This document shows, piece after piece, positions 51,400 to 60,462 of a DNA stretch of 64,000 bases. Source of the DNA: Ascidiaceihabitans sp023955215 (GTDB taxonomy: Bacteria; Pseudomonadota; Alphaproteobacteria; Rhodobacterales; Rhodobacteraceae); assembly GCA_943788345.1 (NCBI GenBank), contig CALSPX010000004.1, positions 248,001 through 312,000 on the forward strand. Reading direction: 5' to 3'. A model generated the notes under the pieces. The model did not search any database. It was not told where the DNA came from and worked only from the letters and a program-made list of their open reading frames with translations. Numbering within the stretch: position 1 is the first letter of the stretch; each line of letters opens with the position of its first letter. Both the position numbers and the translations under genes were made by a program.

Positions 51400-52710
51400 T
51401 CACTTACCGCCAGTCATTAACCGGCTGGTCGCTTGTTTTGTATCGGCCTGACGTGAGTTACTGTCTTTAAATGCTTTAACTTCAGCACGTGCAATGACAT
51501 GGTGATGCACTTCATCAGGACCATCAGCATAACGCAATGTGCGCTGCCCCGCGTACATACCTGAAAGTGGGGACCATTGAGAAATACCAGTCGCACCATG
51601 CACTTGCATGGATTGGTCAATGATTTCACAGACCCGCTCTGGCACCAACGCCTTGATCATCGAGACCCAAATGCGGGCTTCTTTGTTTCCTAACACATCC
51701 ATGGCTTTCGCCGCCTTCAGCACCATCAAACGCATAGATTCAATATCAATCCGCATCCGGGAAACGGTTTCCATGTTCTTACCGAGATCAATGATCGGTT
51801 TACCAAAGGCTTCGCGATTGATTGCACGATCAAGCAGTAAATCCAGCGCTTTTTCGGCCTGACCAATGGATCGCATGCAGTGGTGAATTCGTCCTGGACC
51901 CAATCGCACTTGTGAAATTTCAAAGCCGCGGCCTTCACCCCATAGGATATTCTCTTCGGGAACTCGAACATTCGTAAAGCGAATATGCATATGACCATGT
52001 GGCGCGTCATCGTGACCAAACACATGCATTGGACCAAGAACCTCAACACCCGGCGCGTCCATCGGGACCAAAATTTGGCTTTGTTGCCTGAAACTTTCGG
52101 CATTTGGTGAGGTTTTCACCATTACAATCATGATCTTACAGCGCGGGTCTCCGGCGCCTGAGATATAGTATTTCTCACCGTTGATGACCCATTCACCGTT
52201 CTCAAGAACCGCTGAGGTGGAAATATTCTTCGCATCCGAAGAAGCTACATCTGGCTCAGTCATTGCGAATGCAGAGCGAATTTCGCCAGCCAGCAGCGGC
52301 TTGAGCCACATGTCTTTTTGCTGCTGCGTACCAATGCGCTCCAAAACTTCCATGTTACCAGTGTCAGGTGCAGAACAATTCAGGGTCTCTGGGGCGAGGG
52401 GGCTCTTGCCCAATTCGGCAGCAATATATGCATAATCAAGGTTTGATAGCCCTTCGCCGGTTTCAGCGTTTGGCAAGAAGAAGTTCCACAGACCTGCATC
52501 ACGAGCTTTCTGTTTTACCGTCTCCAACAATTCCAATTGGCCCGGTGCATAAGACCAACGATCTGCACGACCTTCGCCCATGCGGTAAAATTCGTCTGCA
52601 ATCGGATCAACGTTTTCGCGGATGTGTTTAATCACCGCGTTCAAAAGCGGTTTATTCTTTTCAGACATTTCGAGATTGTTCATATCGAGTGGCGTTTGGC
52701 TATCCGTCAT
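51400..52710 (-). CDS. Acyl-CoA dehydrogenase, ACAD10/11-like
   Basis: A 436-residue flavoprotein of the acyl-CoA dehydrogenase fold. I start at MTDSQTPLDMNN (52710, AAGGA eight bases upstream). It shows SAFAMTEPDVASSDAKNI (FAD/substrate region), ISGAGDPRCK, GPGRIHHCMRSIGQAEKALD and YADGPDEVHHHVIARAEV. The last two stretches closely resemble human ACAD11 as I recall it. Where most family members carry the general-base Glu in a YEGT motif, this one has YADGPDE, a feature of the ACAD10/11 group that acts with an APH-type kinase on 4-hydroxyacyl-CoA. First gene of the ACAD-SDR-VOC unit. Confidence 0.9.
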   Translation of the reverse strand: MTDSQTPLDMNNLEMSEKNKPLLNAVIKHIRENVDPIADEFYRMGEGRADRWSYAPGQLELLETVKQKARDAGLWNFFLPNAETGEGLSNLDYAYIAAELGKSPLAPETLNCSAPDTGNMEVLERIGTQQQKDMWLKPLLAGEIRSAFAMTEPDVASSDAKNISTSAVLENGEWVINGEKYYISGAGDPRCKIMIVMVKTSPNAESFRQQSQILVPMDAPGVEVLGPMHVFGHDDAPHGHMHIRFTNVRVPEENILWGEGRGFEISQVRLGPGRIHHCMRSIGQAEKALDLLLDRAINREAFGKPIIDLGKNMETVSRMRIDIESMRLMVLKAAKAMDVLGNKEARIWVSMIKALVPERVCEIIDQSMQVHGATGISQWSPLSGMYAGQRTLRYADGPDEVHHHVIARAEVKAFKDSNSRQADTKQATSRLMTGGK

Positions 52711-53037
52711 GCGGCGATCCTTGATGTGGAATAAGTTATTAAAGACAATGCGATAACAACCCAAGTTGATGTCCGTTCTTTCTGGGCACCAGCAAAGACT
52801 TACAGGGTCATGTCAACGACATCGACCCTCAAGAGTTATTTGGTGTCCCATCTTGGTGTAATGCTAGAACGGATATTACCTTCTGCCAATACAGTGGAAC
52901 GGAACGTCACATCATGAGATTGTCCTTGGACAACAGTTTTCATACTGCACTTTGTTAACATAATACCAATTATAAGTAATTCAACACTCCAGATATCACG
53001 TGTAGGCATTGTCGTAATACATTGTTTTAAAATACCT
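52711..53037. promoter_or_regulatory. Region between phoB end and the ACAD-SDR-VOC unit
   Basis: A 327-base gap holding the promoter of the acyl-CoA dehydrogenase unit. It contains an inverted repeat TTGTCC-TT-GGACAA at 52920-52933, a possible operator, and AT-rich sequence at 52960-52985. The plus-strand stretch AAGAGTTATTTGGT at 52832-52845 resembles part of the repeat at 15901-15953 and may be a degenerate copy. No ORF. Confidence 0.4.
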
Positions 53038-53724
53038 TTAGATCAAACCATATCCCGCCCCACGAACGGTTCTTACAACATCGCTACCACCAAACTGCAT
53101 CAACGCTTTGCGTAGCCGTCCAATGTGAACATCAACCGTTCTAGTATCAACATAGTTGTCGCGCCCCCAGACACGATCCAGCAGCTGATCGCGCCCCCAA
53201 ACGCGAGATGGTTTTTCCATAAACGTTACCAGCAGTCGAAACTCTGTTGGACCAAGTTTCAGCTCGTTACCATCACGCGTCACTTTGTGGCTCTCAGCGT
53301 CCAGCGTGATGTCATCATAAGTCAATTGCTGTCCAACAGATGGCCGCACCCGCCGCAATTGACTGCGCACACGCGCCATCAGCTCGATCACGGAATACGG
53401 CTTGACCACATAGTCATCCGCACCCGTTTCGAGGCCACGCACACGATCCACATCTTCCGATCTGGCAGACAGCATGATTACAGGAATTCCACGGGTCGTA
53501 GACTTTGATTTAAGTCGTCGACAGACTTCGATCCCACTGAGCTGCGGCATCATCCAATCTAGAACAATAACATCCGGCATCTCTTCTTGGACCAACATCA
53601 TTGCGTCTTCGCCATTGTCAGCATGAATTACGAGATAGCCTTCAGCTTCCAAATTATAAGCCAGCACTTCGCGCTGTGCTGGCTCGTCTTCCACAACGAG
53701 TATACAAGGTTGGTCGATCGACAT
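53038..53724 (-). CDS. phoB: Phosphate regulon response regulator PhoB
   Basis: OmpR-type DNA-binding regulator activated by PhoR under phosphate limitation. The 228-residue protein has a receiver domain (acidic pocket VVEDEPAQRE, phosphorylated Asp in VIVLDWMMPQLSG, TGADDYVVKPYS) and a winged-helix output domain with LTYDDITLDAESHKVTRDGN, VWGRDNYVDTRTVDVHIGRL and RTVRGAGYGL. It ends the phoR-pst-phoU-phoB unit. Confidence 0.97.
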   Translation of the reverse strand: MSIDQPCILVVEDEPAQREVLAYNLEAEGYLVIHADNGEDAMMLVQEEMPDVIVLDWMMPQLSGIEVCRRLKSKSTTRGIPVIMLSARSEDVDRVRGLETGADDYVVKPYSVIELMARVRSQLRRVRPSVGQQLTYDDITLDAESHKVTRDGNELKLGPTEFRLLVTFMEKPSRVWGRDQLLDRVWGRDNYVDTRTVDVHIGRLRKALMQFGGSDVVRTVRGAGYGLI

Positions 53725-53736
53725 GAGACGATCCCT

Positions 53737-54441
53737 CTAGATGGTCTGCGTTGAGGTGACGTCTGATTTCACACGAGCTTCTTCAGGATATTCGCCCGTT
53801 ACCAGATAAACTACTTGCTCAGCGATTGCGGTGACATGGTCACCCATACGCTCAATATTTTTACCGATGAAATGTAAATGCATACAGGCAGTAATATTAC
53901 GCGGGTCTTCCATCATGAATGTAAGGAATTCACGAAACAACCCATTGTACATTTGATCAACATCACTGTCGCGTTCGATCACATCGCCTGCAAGCTCTGC
54001 ATCACGGTGAATGTAAGCATCCAGTACGTCTTTAAGCATCTTGCTGACTTCTTTTGCCATACGGCGCAGTGCGCCCGCGCTGTCACTCACAGGTGCCATT
54101 TGGGCTAAGACCCCGGTACGCTTGGCCATGTTCTTGGCATAGTCACCGATGCGTTCTAGGTTCCCACTAATCTTCATAATTGCCAGGATAAGCCGCAAAT
54201 CACCCGCAGTTGGTGAACGAAGCGCGATCAAACGGGCCGCATCTTCATTAATTTCCTCTTCGAGCAGGTCAATCGCCTTGTCGGCGGCGCGGACCTTCTC
54301 GGCACGTTCCTCATCGCGAGTTTCAAGTGAGATAGCACCTTCCAAAATGGCAGCCTCAACAAGGCCTCCCATTTTCATGATCTTTGCCTGAATATCCTCA
54401 AGGTCACGATCAAATGCAGATGCAATGTGTTGCTGTGTCAT
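53737..54441 (-). CDS. phoU: Phosphate transport regulator PhoU
   Basis: PhoU links the Pst transporter to PhoR and represses the regulon when phosphate is ample. The 234-residue all-helical protein has two PhoU repeats with the metal-binding E/DxxxD patterns (AADKAIDLLEEEINEDAARL, VIERDSDVDQMYNGLFREF, HLHFIGKNIERMGDHVTAIA). It is 12 bases before phoB and 12 after pstB. Confidence 0.97.
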   Translation of the reverse strand: MTQQHIASAFDRDLEDIQAKIMKMGGLVEAAILEGAISLETRDEERAEKVRAADKAIDLLEEEINEDAARLIALRSPTAGDLRLILAIMKISGNLERIGDYAKNMAKRTGVLAQMAPVSDSAGALRRMAKEVSKMLKDVLDAYIHRDAELAGDVIERDSDVDQMYNGLFREFLTFMMEDPRNITACMHLHFIGKNIERMGDHVTAIAEQVVYLVTGEYPEEARVKSDVTSTQTI

Positions 54442-54452
54442 GTCTGTACTCC

Positions 54453-55250
54453 CTACCCGATCCGGCCTGTAATGTAGCTTTCAGTGCGTGGATCCTGAGG
54501 CGTTGTAAAGATCTGCCCCGTTTCCCCATATTCTACCATATTGCCCAAATGAAAGAACGCTGTTTTTTGGCTTACGCGTGCTGCTTGCTGCATGGAGTGC
54601 GTAACGATCACAACAGAAAAACTTTGGCGCAATTCATCAATCAATTCCTCGACCTGTGCAGTGGCAATTGGGTCTAGTGCGGAACATGGCTCATCCATCA
54701 ACAACACCTCTGGCTCTGTCGCAACCGCGCGCGCAATGCAAAGACGCTGTTGCTGTCCACCCGACAACCCAGTGCCAGGTGATTGCAAACGATCCTTAAC
54801 CTCGTTCCAGATTGCACCACGGCGCAACGCGCGTTCTACGATGTCATCCAGATCGGCTTTGTTTTGGGCAAGACCGTGGATGCGTGGACCATAAGCGACA
54901 TTATCATAGATCGATTTTGGAAACGGGTTTGGTTTTTGAAACACCATGCCGACCTTTGCCCGCAATTGCACGGGATCAACGCGGCGATCATAGATATCTT
55001 CGTCGTCAATGCGAATTGATCCGGTCACTTTACAGATATCAATCGTATCATTCATCCGGTTTAGGCACCGTAAAAATGTGGACTTGCCGCAACCCGATGG
55101 GCCAATAAACGCGGTGACCGTCTTATCTTCAATATCAATGCTGACATCTTTGATGGCATGATTATCACCATAATAAACTTGTACATCGCGTGCCGAAATT
55201 TTGATGGCTGTGGTGCCCATGTGGCTCTCCATAATATTCTTATCGTTCAT
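54453..55250 (-). CDS. pstB: Phosphate ABC transporter ATP-binding protein PstB
   Basis: ATPase of the high-affinity phosphate transporter. I prefer the ATG at 55250 (GGAG nine bases upstream) to a GTG nine bases before it, giving 265 residues. Walker A FIGPSGCGKSTFLRCLNRMN, Q-loop GMVFQKPNPFPKSIYDNV, signature GLSGGQQQRLCIARAVA and Walker B VLLMDEPCSALDPIAT are all intact. Confidence 0.97.
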   Translation of the reverse strand: MNDKNIMESHMGTTAIKISARDVQVYYGDNHAIKDVSIDIEDKTVTAFIGPSGCGKSTFLRCLNRMNDTIDICKVTGSIRIDDEDIYDRRVDPVQLRAKVGMVFQKPNPFPKSIYDNVAYGPRIHGLAQNKADLDDIVERALRRGAIWNEVKDRLQSPGTGLSGGQQQRLCIARAVATEPEVLLMDEPCSALDPIATAQVEELIDELRQSFSVVIVTHSMQQAARVSQKTAFFHLGNMVEYGETGQIFTTPQDPRTESYITGRIG

Positions 55251-55265
55251 TTTCAGCACTCCAAC

Positions 55266-56609
55266 TCACCAGCGGCGCTCAAAGCGACGGCGTAGGATAA
55301 CGGCAATGGTGTTCATCGTGACAAGGAAAACCAACAAGATGATGATCCCACCCCATGCACGCTCATAGAATGCAGGGTCAGCACGTTTGGCCCACTCATA
55401 TATTTGGGCGGGCATGGCTGAGTTCGGTGAAAGCAATCCAGTAGCAATGCTATCGGGCGGGTTCGACGCGATGAATCCAACCATTCCAATCAACAACAAC
55501 GGTGCCGTCTCACCTAACGCCTGCGCCAAGCCAATAATTGTACCAGTTAGAATGCCAGGAGCAGCCAAAGGTAAAACGTGGTGAAAGACCGATTGCATTT
55601 TTGAGGCCCCTACCCCAAGTGCCGCATCACGGATCGATGGCGGCACTGCCTTTAACGAGGCACGCGTTGAGATAATAATCGTTGGCAAAGTCATTAGTGT
55701 AAGAACCAAGCCACCAACCAAAGGGGCAGAATTGGGCAGATGCATGTAGTTGATGAACACTGCCAAACCTAAGATACCGAACACGATTGAAGGAACCGCC
55801 GCTAGGTTCGATATATTCACTTCAATTATATCCGTGATCCAGTTCTTAGGCGCGAATTCTTCGAGGTAGATTGAAGCGGCAACGCCAATGGGCAAAGCCA
55901 GAACCAATACAACGAGCATGATAAAGAACGAACCAATCATCGAGGTTCCCATGCCCGCGGCCTCGGGGCGCGCGTCAGATGCATCAGACCCAGTGATGAA
56001 CGACATGTTAAAGCGTTTGGCCAAGCTACCCTCGGCTTTCAATGCGTCTACAAGATCAAGCTGCGCTGGAGATATGTTTTTGTCGTTGCCAATACTGTCG
56101 CGGTTAACACGCCCTTTCAGGTAACCATCAACGCGCGAAGATGCCAAAAATTCGAAACCAATGGTCTCACCAATTTTGTTTGGGTTATTCAGCACATAAT
56201 CACGTACCTGAGCTGCCGCGCTTTTGGACAGAATACCAACCATCTTTTTAGCTTTAAGATCAGTTTCAATCCCTAACTCTATAACTTTCGCCTCAAGCGC
56301 GTTTGACAATAACGGAGTATAGCCAAATGTGGATACTTTTTTGATATCATCCAGATCACGGTTGCCTTTTTTATCCAGCTTGCCAGCCAACAATTCGACC
56401 TCCAGCGCGACAAATGTTTGTTGATAGGCACCTGCCCCACGTGTCACAATGTTGAAAACAAGGATCGACAGCATCAACAAACCAAAGGCGATAGCAATCA
56501 TCCCATAGGCTTTGAACCGTGTCTCTGCTGCGTTACGTGTGCGAGTGCGCGCATCCAACTGCAGCAGCGACGATTTCTTCTTTTCAGGTTTTTGAATAGC
56601 GTCGGTCAA
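55266..56609 (-). CDS. pstA: Phosphate ABC transporter permease PstA
   Basis: Inner-membrane permease. At 447 residues it is much longer than the roughly 300-residue E. coli protein: a membrane helix near residue 40 is followed by an extended region (about residues 60-215) before the permease core, as in the DUF3333-bearing PstA of alphaproteobacteria. The core has IYLEEFAPKNWITDIIEVNI, VPSIVFGILGLAVFI and the EAA-type DAALGVGASKMQSVFHHVLP. Its start overlaps the pstC stop by ATGA. Confidence 0.95.
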   Translation of the reverse strand: MTDAIQKPEKKKSSLLQLDARTRTRNAAETRFKAYGMIAIAFGLLMLSILVFNIVTRGAGAYQQTFVALEVELLAGKLDKKGNRDLDDIKKVSTFGYTPLLSNALEAKVIELGIETDLKAKKMVGILSKSAAAQVRDYVLNNPNKIGETIGFEFLASSRVDGYLKGRVNRDSIGNDKNISPAQLDLVDALKAEGSLAKRFNMSFITGSDASDARPEAAGMGTSMIGSFFIMLVVLVLALPIGVAASIYLEEFAPKNWITDIIEVNISNLAAVPSIVFGILGLAVFINYMHLPNSAPLVGGLVLTLMTLPTIIISTRASLKAVPPSIRDAALGVGASKMQSVFHHVLPLAAPGILTGTIIGLAQALGETAPLLLIGMVGFIASNPPDSIATGLLSPNSAMPAQIYEWAKRADPAFYERAWGGIIILLVFLVTMNTIAVILRRRFERRW

Positions 56610-58087
56610 TCGTACTGCTCCCGATATTTGCGCACGATATAAAGCGCGATCACATTAAGGCCGAGGGTTAGAACAAACAACGTCAAGCCAAGTGCAAACG
56701 CCACCAGCGTTTCTGGGCTCGCGAAATCAGTATCACCAGTCAATTGGCTAACGATGCGTGTTGTAATGGTGGTCATCGCTTCTAGCGGATTGGCCGAGAA
56801 CTTTGCGATTGCCCCTGCCCCCAAAACAACAATCATGGTCTCTCCAATTGCACGTGACGCGGCCAATAGAACCGCCCCTACAATCCCAGGCAGAGCGGCA
56901 GGCAGCACAACTTGACGGATCGTTTCAGAGGGCGTTGCGCCAAGCCCAAGCGAGCCGTCGCGCAATGACTGAGGAACAGCGTTGATAATGTCATCAGACA
57001 ATGAGGACACAAACGGGATCAACATAATCCCCATGACCAAACCAGCGGTTAGAACAGCAGTGGCACCACTCATCCACTCCAACCCCAACAATCCTTCTTC
57101 ACCACGCCCAAACACGCGAACCAATGCGGGACCAACTGTCAAAAGCGCAAACAAGCCATACACGATGGTTGGAATACCGGCTAATATTTCGAGCAGTGGT
57201 TTGGCAAACGCGCGGACTCTTGGACTTGCATATTCACTAAGGTAAATGGCGGCAAACAATCCAACTGGGACCGCAACGATCAATGCAATGATTGAAATAT
57301 AGATCGTGCCCCACAGTAATGGAAGAATAGATAGATCGCTGTCGCCACGAAAATTCGGAGCCCATGAACCGCCAAAAAAGAAGTCTGTCCACGGGTGAAG
57401 CTTGAAGAAATTAATCGATTCAAACAGCATCGAAAACACAATACCAATGGTTGTCAAAATGGCCAAAGACGCCGCCAAAACCAGTAAGGCAAGTATTCCA
57501 CGTTCAACCGTATTTCGTGCGCGAAACGTTGGTTTAGCTGCTAAGACTGAGAGGGCAAAACCGATCAATGCCAGCGGAACGATAATCAAAACCATCCACA
57601 ACTGACCCATCTTCGTTTGTGCGCGGTAGTTTTGAGCCGCCTCTAACACCTCTGGCTGAACATCAGAGCCAACCGCGGCACCAACACCAGCCAATAGTGC
57701 CCGAATATCCGTCTGTTCCGTGTCCAGTTTAAGTGTTTCGTTTTGGCTCAGGGTACCTGTATTAACAACAACCTCAAGACCATCTGCAACACGGCGTACA
57801 TCACTCATGACCAACCCGATGGAGGACCCTTCAGGGATGAGTTTGTCTGGAATGGTCGATAGAACATTGCGTTCCACCAGCATTGGTTGGGCAAGCAGCC
57901 AAATTAGCAAAACACCCAGTGCCGGTATCGCTGTGAACATGGCAGCATTAGAACCGTAATAAACCGGAAGCGAATGCAGTTTTCTACGATCGCCACCAGC
58001 GGTCGAAATCGCACGCTTACTTGCCAAAAAATAACCCAGCGTGGCCAGGATCAGGATTGCTATGACGAGTAGGCTTGTCGTGCTCAT
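56606..58087 (-). CDS. pstC: Phosphate ABC transporter permease PstC
   Basis: Partner permease of PstA. The 493-residue protein also has a long N-terminal extension with extra membrane helices and a soluble loop (about residues 75-155) before the core, where IYLSEYASPRVRAFAKPLLE, GIPTIVYGLFALLTVG and DGSLGLGATPSETIRQVVLP are typical. Spaced 88 bases from pstS with a hairpin between. Confidence 0.95.
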   Translation of the reverse strand: MSTTSLLVIAILILATLGYFLASKRAISTAGGDRRKLHSLPVYYGSNAAMFTAIPALGVLLIWLLAQPMLVERNVLSTIPDKLIPEGSSIGLVMSDVRRVADGLEVVVNTGTLSQNETLKLDTEQTDIRALLAGVGAAVGSDVQPEVLEAAQNYRAQTKMGQLWMVLIIVPLALIGFALSVLAAKPTFRARNTVERGILALLVLAASLAILTTIGIVFSMLFESINFFKLHPWTDFFFGGSWAPNFRGDSDLSILPLLWGTIYISIIALIVAVPVGLFAAIYLSEYASPRVRAFAKPLLEILAGIPTIVYGLFALLTVGPALVRVFGRGEEGLLGLEWMSGATAVLTAGLVMGIMLIPFVSSLSDDIINAVPQSLRDGSLGLGATPSETIRQVVLPAALPGIVGAVLLAASRAIGETMIVVLGAGAIAKFSANPLEAMTTITTRIVSQLTGDTDFASPETLVAFALGLTLFVLTLGLNVIALYIVRKYREQYD

Positions 58088-58129
58088 ATTTCGCTCCGGC
58101 GTTGCTCTTATCGCGATAATTTAAAGTAA

Positions 58130-58161
58130 ATCAGGCCACCCGTTTGATAGGGCAGCCTGAT
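58130..58161 (-). terminator. Hairpin between pstS and pstC
   Basis: ATCAGGC (58130-58136) pairs with GCCTGAT (58155-58161), with CCC/GGG inside. Located just after pstS with no long T run on the minus strand, it probably attenuates readthrough or protects the pstS message so that the binding protein exceeds the permeases. Confidence 0.6.
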
Positions 58162-58175
58162 GTAATGTGCTATTT

Positions 58176-59231
58176 TTAAGAACCAGAACCAACGACAACT
58201 TCGTCAGATACAGCTGTTTGTGTTGCTTCCAACTCTGGATCCGCAACCAAACCGTATTCAGCCAACGGCCCGTCTTCACCCGCAATTTCGTCAGCTACAA
58301 AGAATTCTGCAAAGTCCTTCAGGCCTGGGATCACGCCGATGTGGGCTTTTTTCATGTAAAAATACAGTGGACGCGATACAGGGTATCCACCGGTTGAGAT
58401 GCTTTCGGTCGAAGGCACAACACCAGACATTGTCGCGACTTGTAGCTTGTCGGTATTGTTCTCATAGAACGCGAGGCCAAACACGCCAATGCCGTCTTTG
58501 TTGCTCTCAATACGCGCTAAGGTTTCGGTATAATCGCCATCAATGTCCACCGATTTGCCGTCCGTACGTAGCGCAATGCAGGCTTTCTCGGCCGCTTTCT
58601 TCTTAGCTTTGTCCGTGTCGCCAGACGCTGATGCTAGCAAAACATCAAACGCGCCTGTGGTTTCACACCCCTCCAAGATCACTTTGTCTTCAAACACTTC
58701 ACGGGTGCCGTGTTTTGTGCCCGGGACAAATGCCTGGATAGGTTGATCCGCAAACGCGGGGTTTACTTCAGCCCAATTGGTGTTTGGGTTGGCAACCATT
58801 TGACCGTCGACGATAATCTGGTCTGAAAGTGCCAAGAACCAATCCGTTGACGTGAATCCAAATCCGTTGCCCGCGATGTCCGAGGCAAAAACGATGCCAT
58901 CATATCCAATACGGACTTCGATAATGTCTGAAACACCTGCTTCAGCGCAGGCTTTTAGTTCGTTTTCTTTAATCTGGCGGGAGGCGTTTGCGATATCGAT
59001 GGTGTTTTCACCAACACCTTCGCAGAAACGCTTAAGGCCCGCAGATGAGCCACCAGATTCAACAACCGGTGTTGGGAAATCAAAGTTTTCGCCAAAGGCT
59101 TCTGCAACGATAGATGCGTACGGAAGTACGGTGGAAGAACCGGCAATTTGAATTTGATCGCGTGCAGTGGCGGCTGTTGCAGATACGGCTGCAAGGGCCA
59201 GTGCGGAGGTTGTAAGTTTCACAAATGACAT
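58176..59231 (-). CDS. pstS: Periplasmic phosphate-binding protein PstS
   Basis: High-affinity phosphate receptor feeding PstCAB. The start at 59231 has AGGAGA five bases upstream. The 351-residue product has a Sec signal peptide (VKLTTSALALAAVSATAATA) and the family motifs IQIAGSSTVLPYASIVAEAF, VVESGGSSAGLKRFCEG, IDIANASRQIKENEL, and VPGTKHGTREVFED, which contribute phosphate ligands. A Pho box lies about 80-110 bases upstream. Confidence 0.96.
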   Translation of the reverse strand: MSFVKLTTSALALAAVSATAATARDQIQIAGSSTVLPYASIVAEAFGENFDFPTPVVESGGSSAGLKRFCEGVGENTIDIANASRQIKENELKACAEAGVSDIIEVRIGYDGIVFASDIAGNGFGFTSTDWFLALSDQIIVDGQMVANPNTNWAEVNPAFADQPIQAFVPGTKHGTREVFEDKVILEGCETTGAFDVLLASASGDTDKAKKKAAEKACIALRTDGKSVDIDGDYTETLARIESNKDGIGVFGLAFYENNTDKLQVATMSGVVPSTESISTGGYPVSRPLYFYMKKAHIGVIPGLKDFAEFFVADEIAGEDGPLAEYGLVADPELEATQTAVSDEVVVGSGS

Positions 59232-59312
59232 AAGTGTCTCCTGAAGTGACTTAATCGGGTCACCCCAATGGCGACCTTGAGCCATCCATTAGGCCTAGGT
59301 TGCTATGCTTTT

Positions 59313-59341
59313 GTGACGGTTACGTAACAGTTTTATGACAG
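59313..59341 (-). promoter_or_regulatory. Pho box upstream of pstS
   Basis: On the minus strand three 7-mers at 11-base intervals, CTGTCAT, CTGTTAC and CCGTCAC separated by AAAA and GTAA, match the PhoB box (CTGTCAT repeats). It lies 82-110 bases before the pstS ATG, where a PhoB-replaced -35 would be expected. PhoB activation of pstS under low phosphate is a strong inference. Confidence 0.92.
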
Positions 59342-59388
59342 CGACATAAAAACGGCCGAAACACCTCAAATATTTGGAAAAATAGGCG

Positions 59389-60450
59389 TTAGAGGTCCGC
59401 CAACGTGACCGGCAGAACTACAGAAAAGGTCGTGCCTTGCGGTTCTGTCTTGTAGATTCGCAAACGCCCACGGTGACGGTTCACAATGTGCTTCACAATT
59501 GCGAGGCCAAGCCCCGTACCACCAAGTTCACGACTGCGATGGTCATCCACACGATAGAAACGTTCTGTCAGACGCGGGATATGGCGCGGTTCGATCCCTA
59601 CCCCATAGTCGATTACTTCAACACAGCATGCAGGACCGCGCAATGCGCTATCGCGCTTGGACAAAGTCATGCGCACTGTCATGCGTTTTCCAGCATCACC
59701 GTATTTGAGCGCATTCTCAATCAAGTTTGTGAACACCTGGTGCAGTTGATCACTGTCACCTTTAATCTTCATTTGCTTCGAAGGAAGCTCGCACTCCAAA
59801 ACGACACCGCCCTTGTCTGCGAGTGGTTTGATCGCCTCAATCGTGCTGTGCAAAATGTCATTCAGGCAAACTCGATCTTTGGGCTTAACCCGTTCATCAA
59901 CCTCAACGCGCCCCAAAGACAACAAGTCCCCAACCAATCGGTTCATACGCAAGGCTTCGGCTAACATGATGGGCAAAAACCTTTTGCGGGCTTTTTCATC
60001 TTCAGCAGCGGGACCTGTAAGCGTTTCTATGAACCCAATCATTGCGGTCAAAGGTGTGCGCAATTCATGACTGACGTTCGCTACAAAATCGCGGCGCATT
60101 TGCCCCGCATTTTCGATGTCTGTTACATCTGAAAAACACAACAAAACAATTGTATCTTCTGGCCTAGGGCCAAGCTTAACGCTCCGACAACTTACATCAA
60201 AAACTGTTTCAATATTATCAGAGATATATTGGAACTTTGCGTGTCGGTCTTTTCCATCCGCCAACGTTGCTTCAATCGTTTCTAAAATCGAAGGTTGGCG
60301 TACCATTGTGACGTAGTTGCGGTGAAGGGCTTGCCGGCCCAACAAGACAACGCCACCATCATTCATCGCAACAATCCTCTCATCCGTTCCTATCGCGACA
60401 GCCGGCATTGGAACCGCGCGCAGAAAGGTTTGGATAGCATCGGGTTGCAT
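59389..60450 (-). CDS. phoR: Phosphate regulon sensor kinase PhoR, without membrane segments
   Basis: Histidine kinase for PhoB. The 353-residue protein has an N-terminal PAS domain (MPAVAIGTDERIVAMNDGGV), HisKA with the phosphorylated His in DFVANVSHELRTPLTAMIGF, and an ATPase domain with NLIENALKYGD, VIDYGVGIEPRHIPRLTERF and GGTGLGLAIVKHIVNRHRG. Unlike enteric PhoR there is no transmembrane helix at the N-terminus, so it must sense Pst/PhoU from the cytoplasm or be recruited to them. Sits 12 bases after the gamma-CA gene and 157 before pstS. Confidence 0.93.
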   Translation of the reverse strand: MQPDAIQTFLRAVPMPAVAIGTDERIVAMNDGGVVLLGRQALHRNYVTMVRQPSILETIEATLADGKDRHAKFQYISDNIETVFDVSCRSVKLGPRPEDTIVLLCFSDVTDIENAGQMRRDFVANVSHELRTPLTAMIGFIETLTGPAAEDEKARKRFLPIMLAEALRMNRLVGDLLSLGRVEVDERVKPKDRVCLNDILHSTIEAIKPLADKGGVVLECELPSKQMKIKGDSDQLHQVFTNLIENALKYGDAGKRMTVRMTLSKRDSALRGPACCVEVIDYGVGIEPRHIPRLTERFYRVDDHRSRELGGTGLGLAIVKHIVNRHRGRLRIYKTEPQGTTFSVVLPVTLADL

Positions 60451-60462
60451 TGGGGGATGTTC

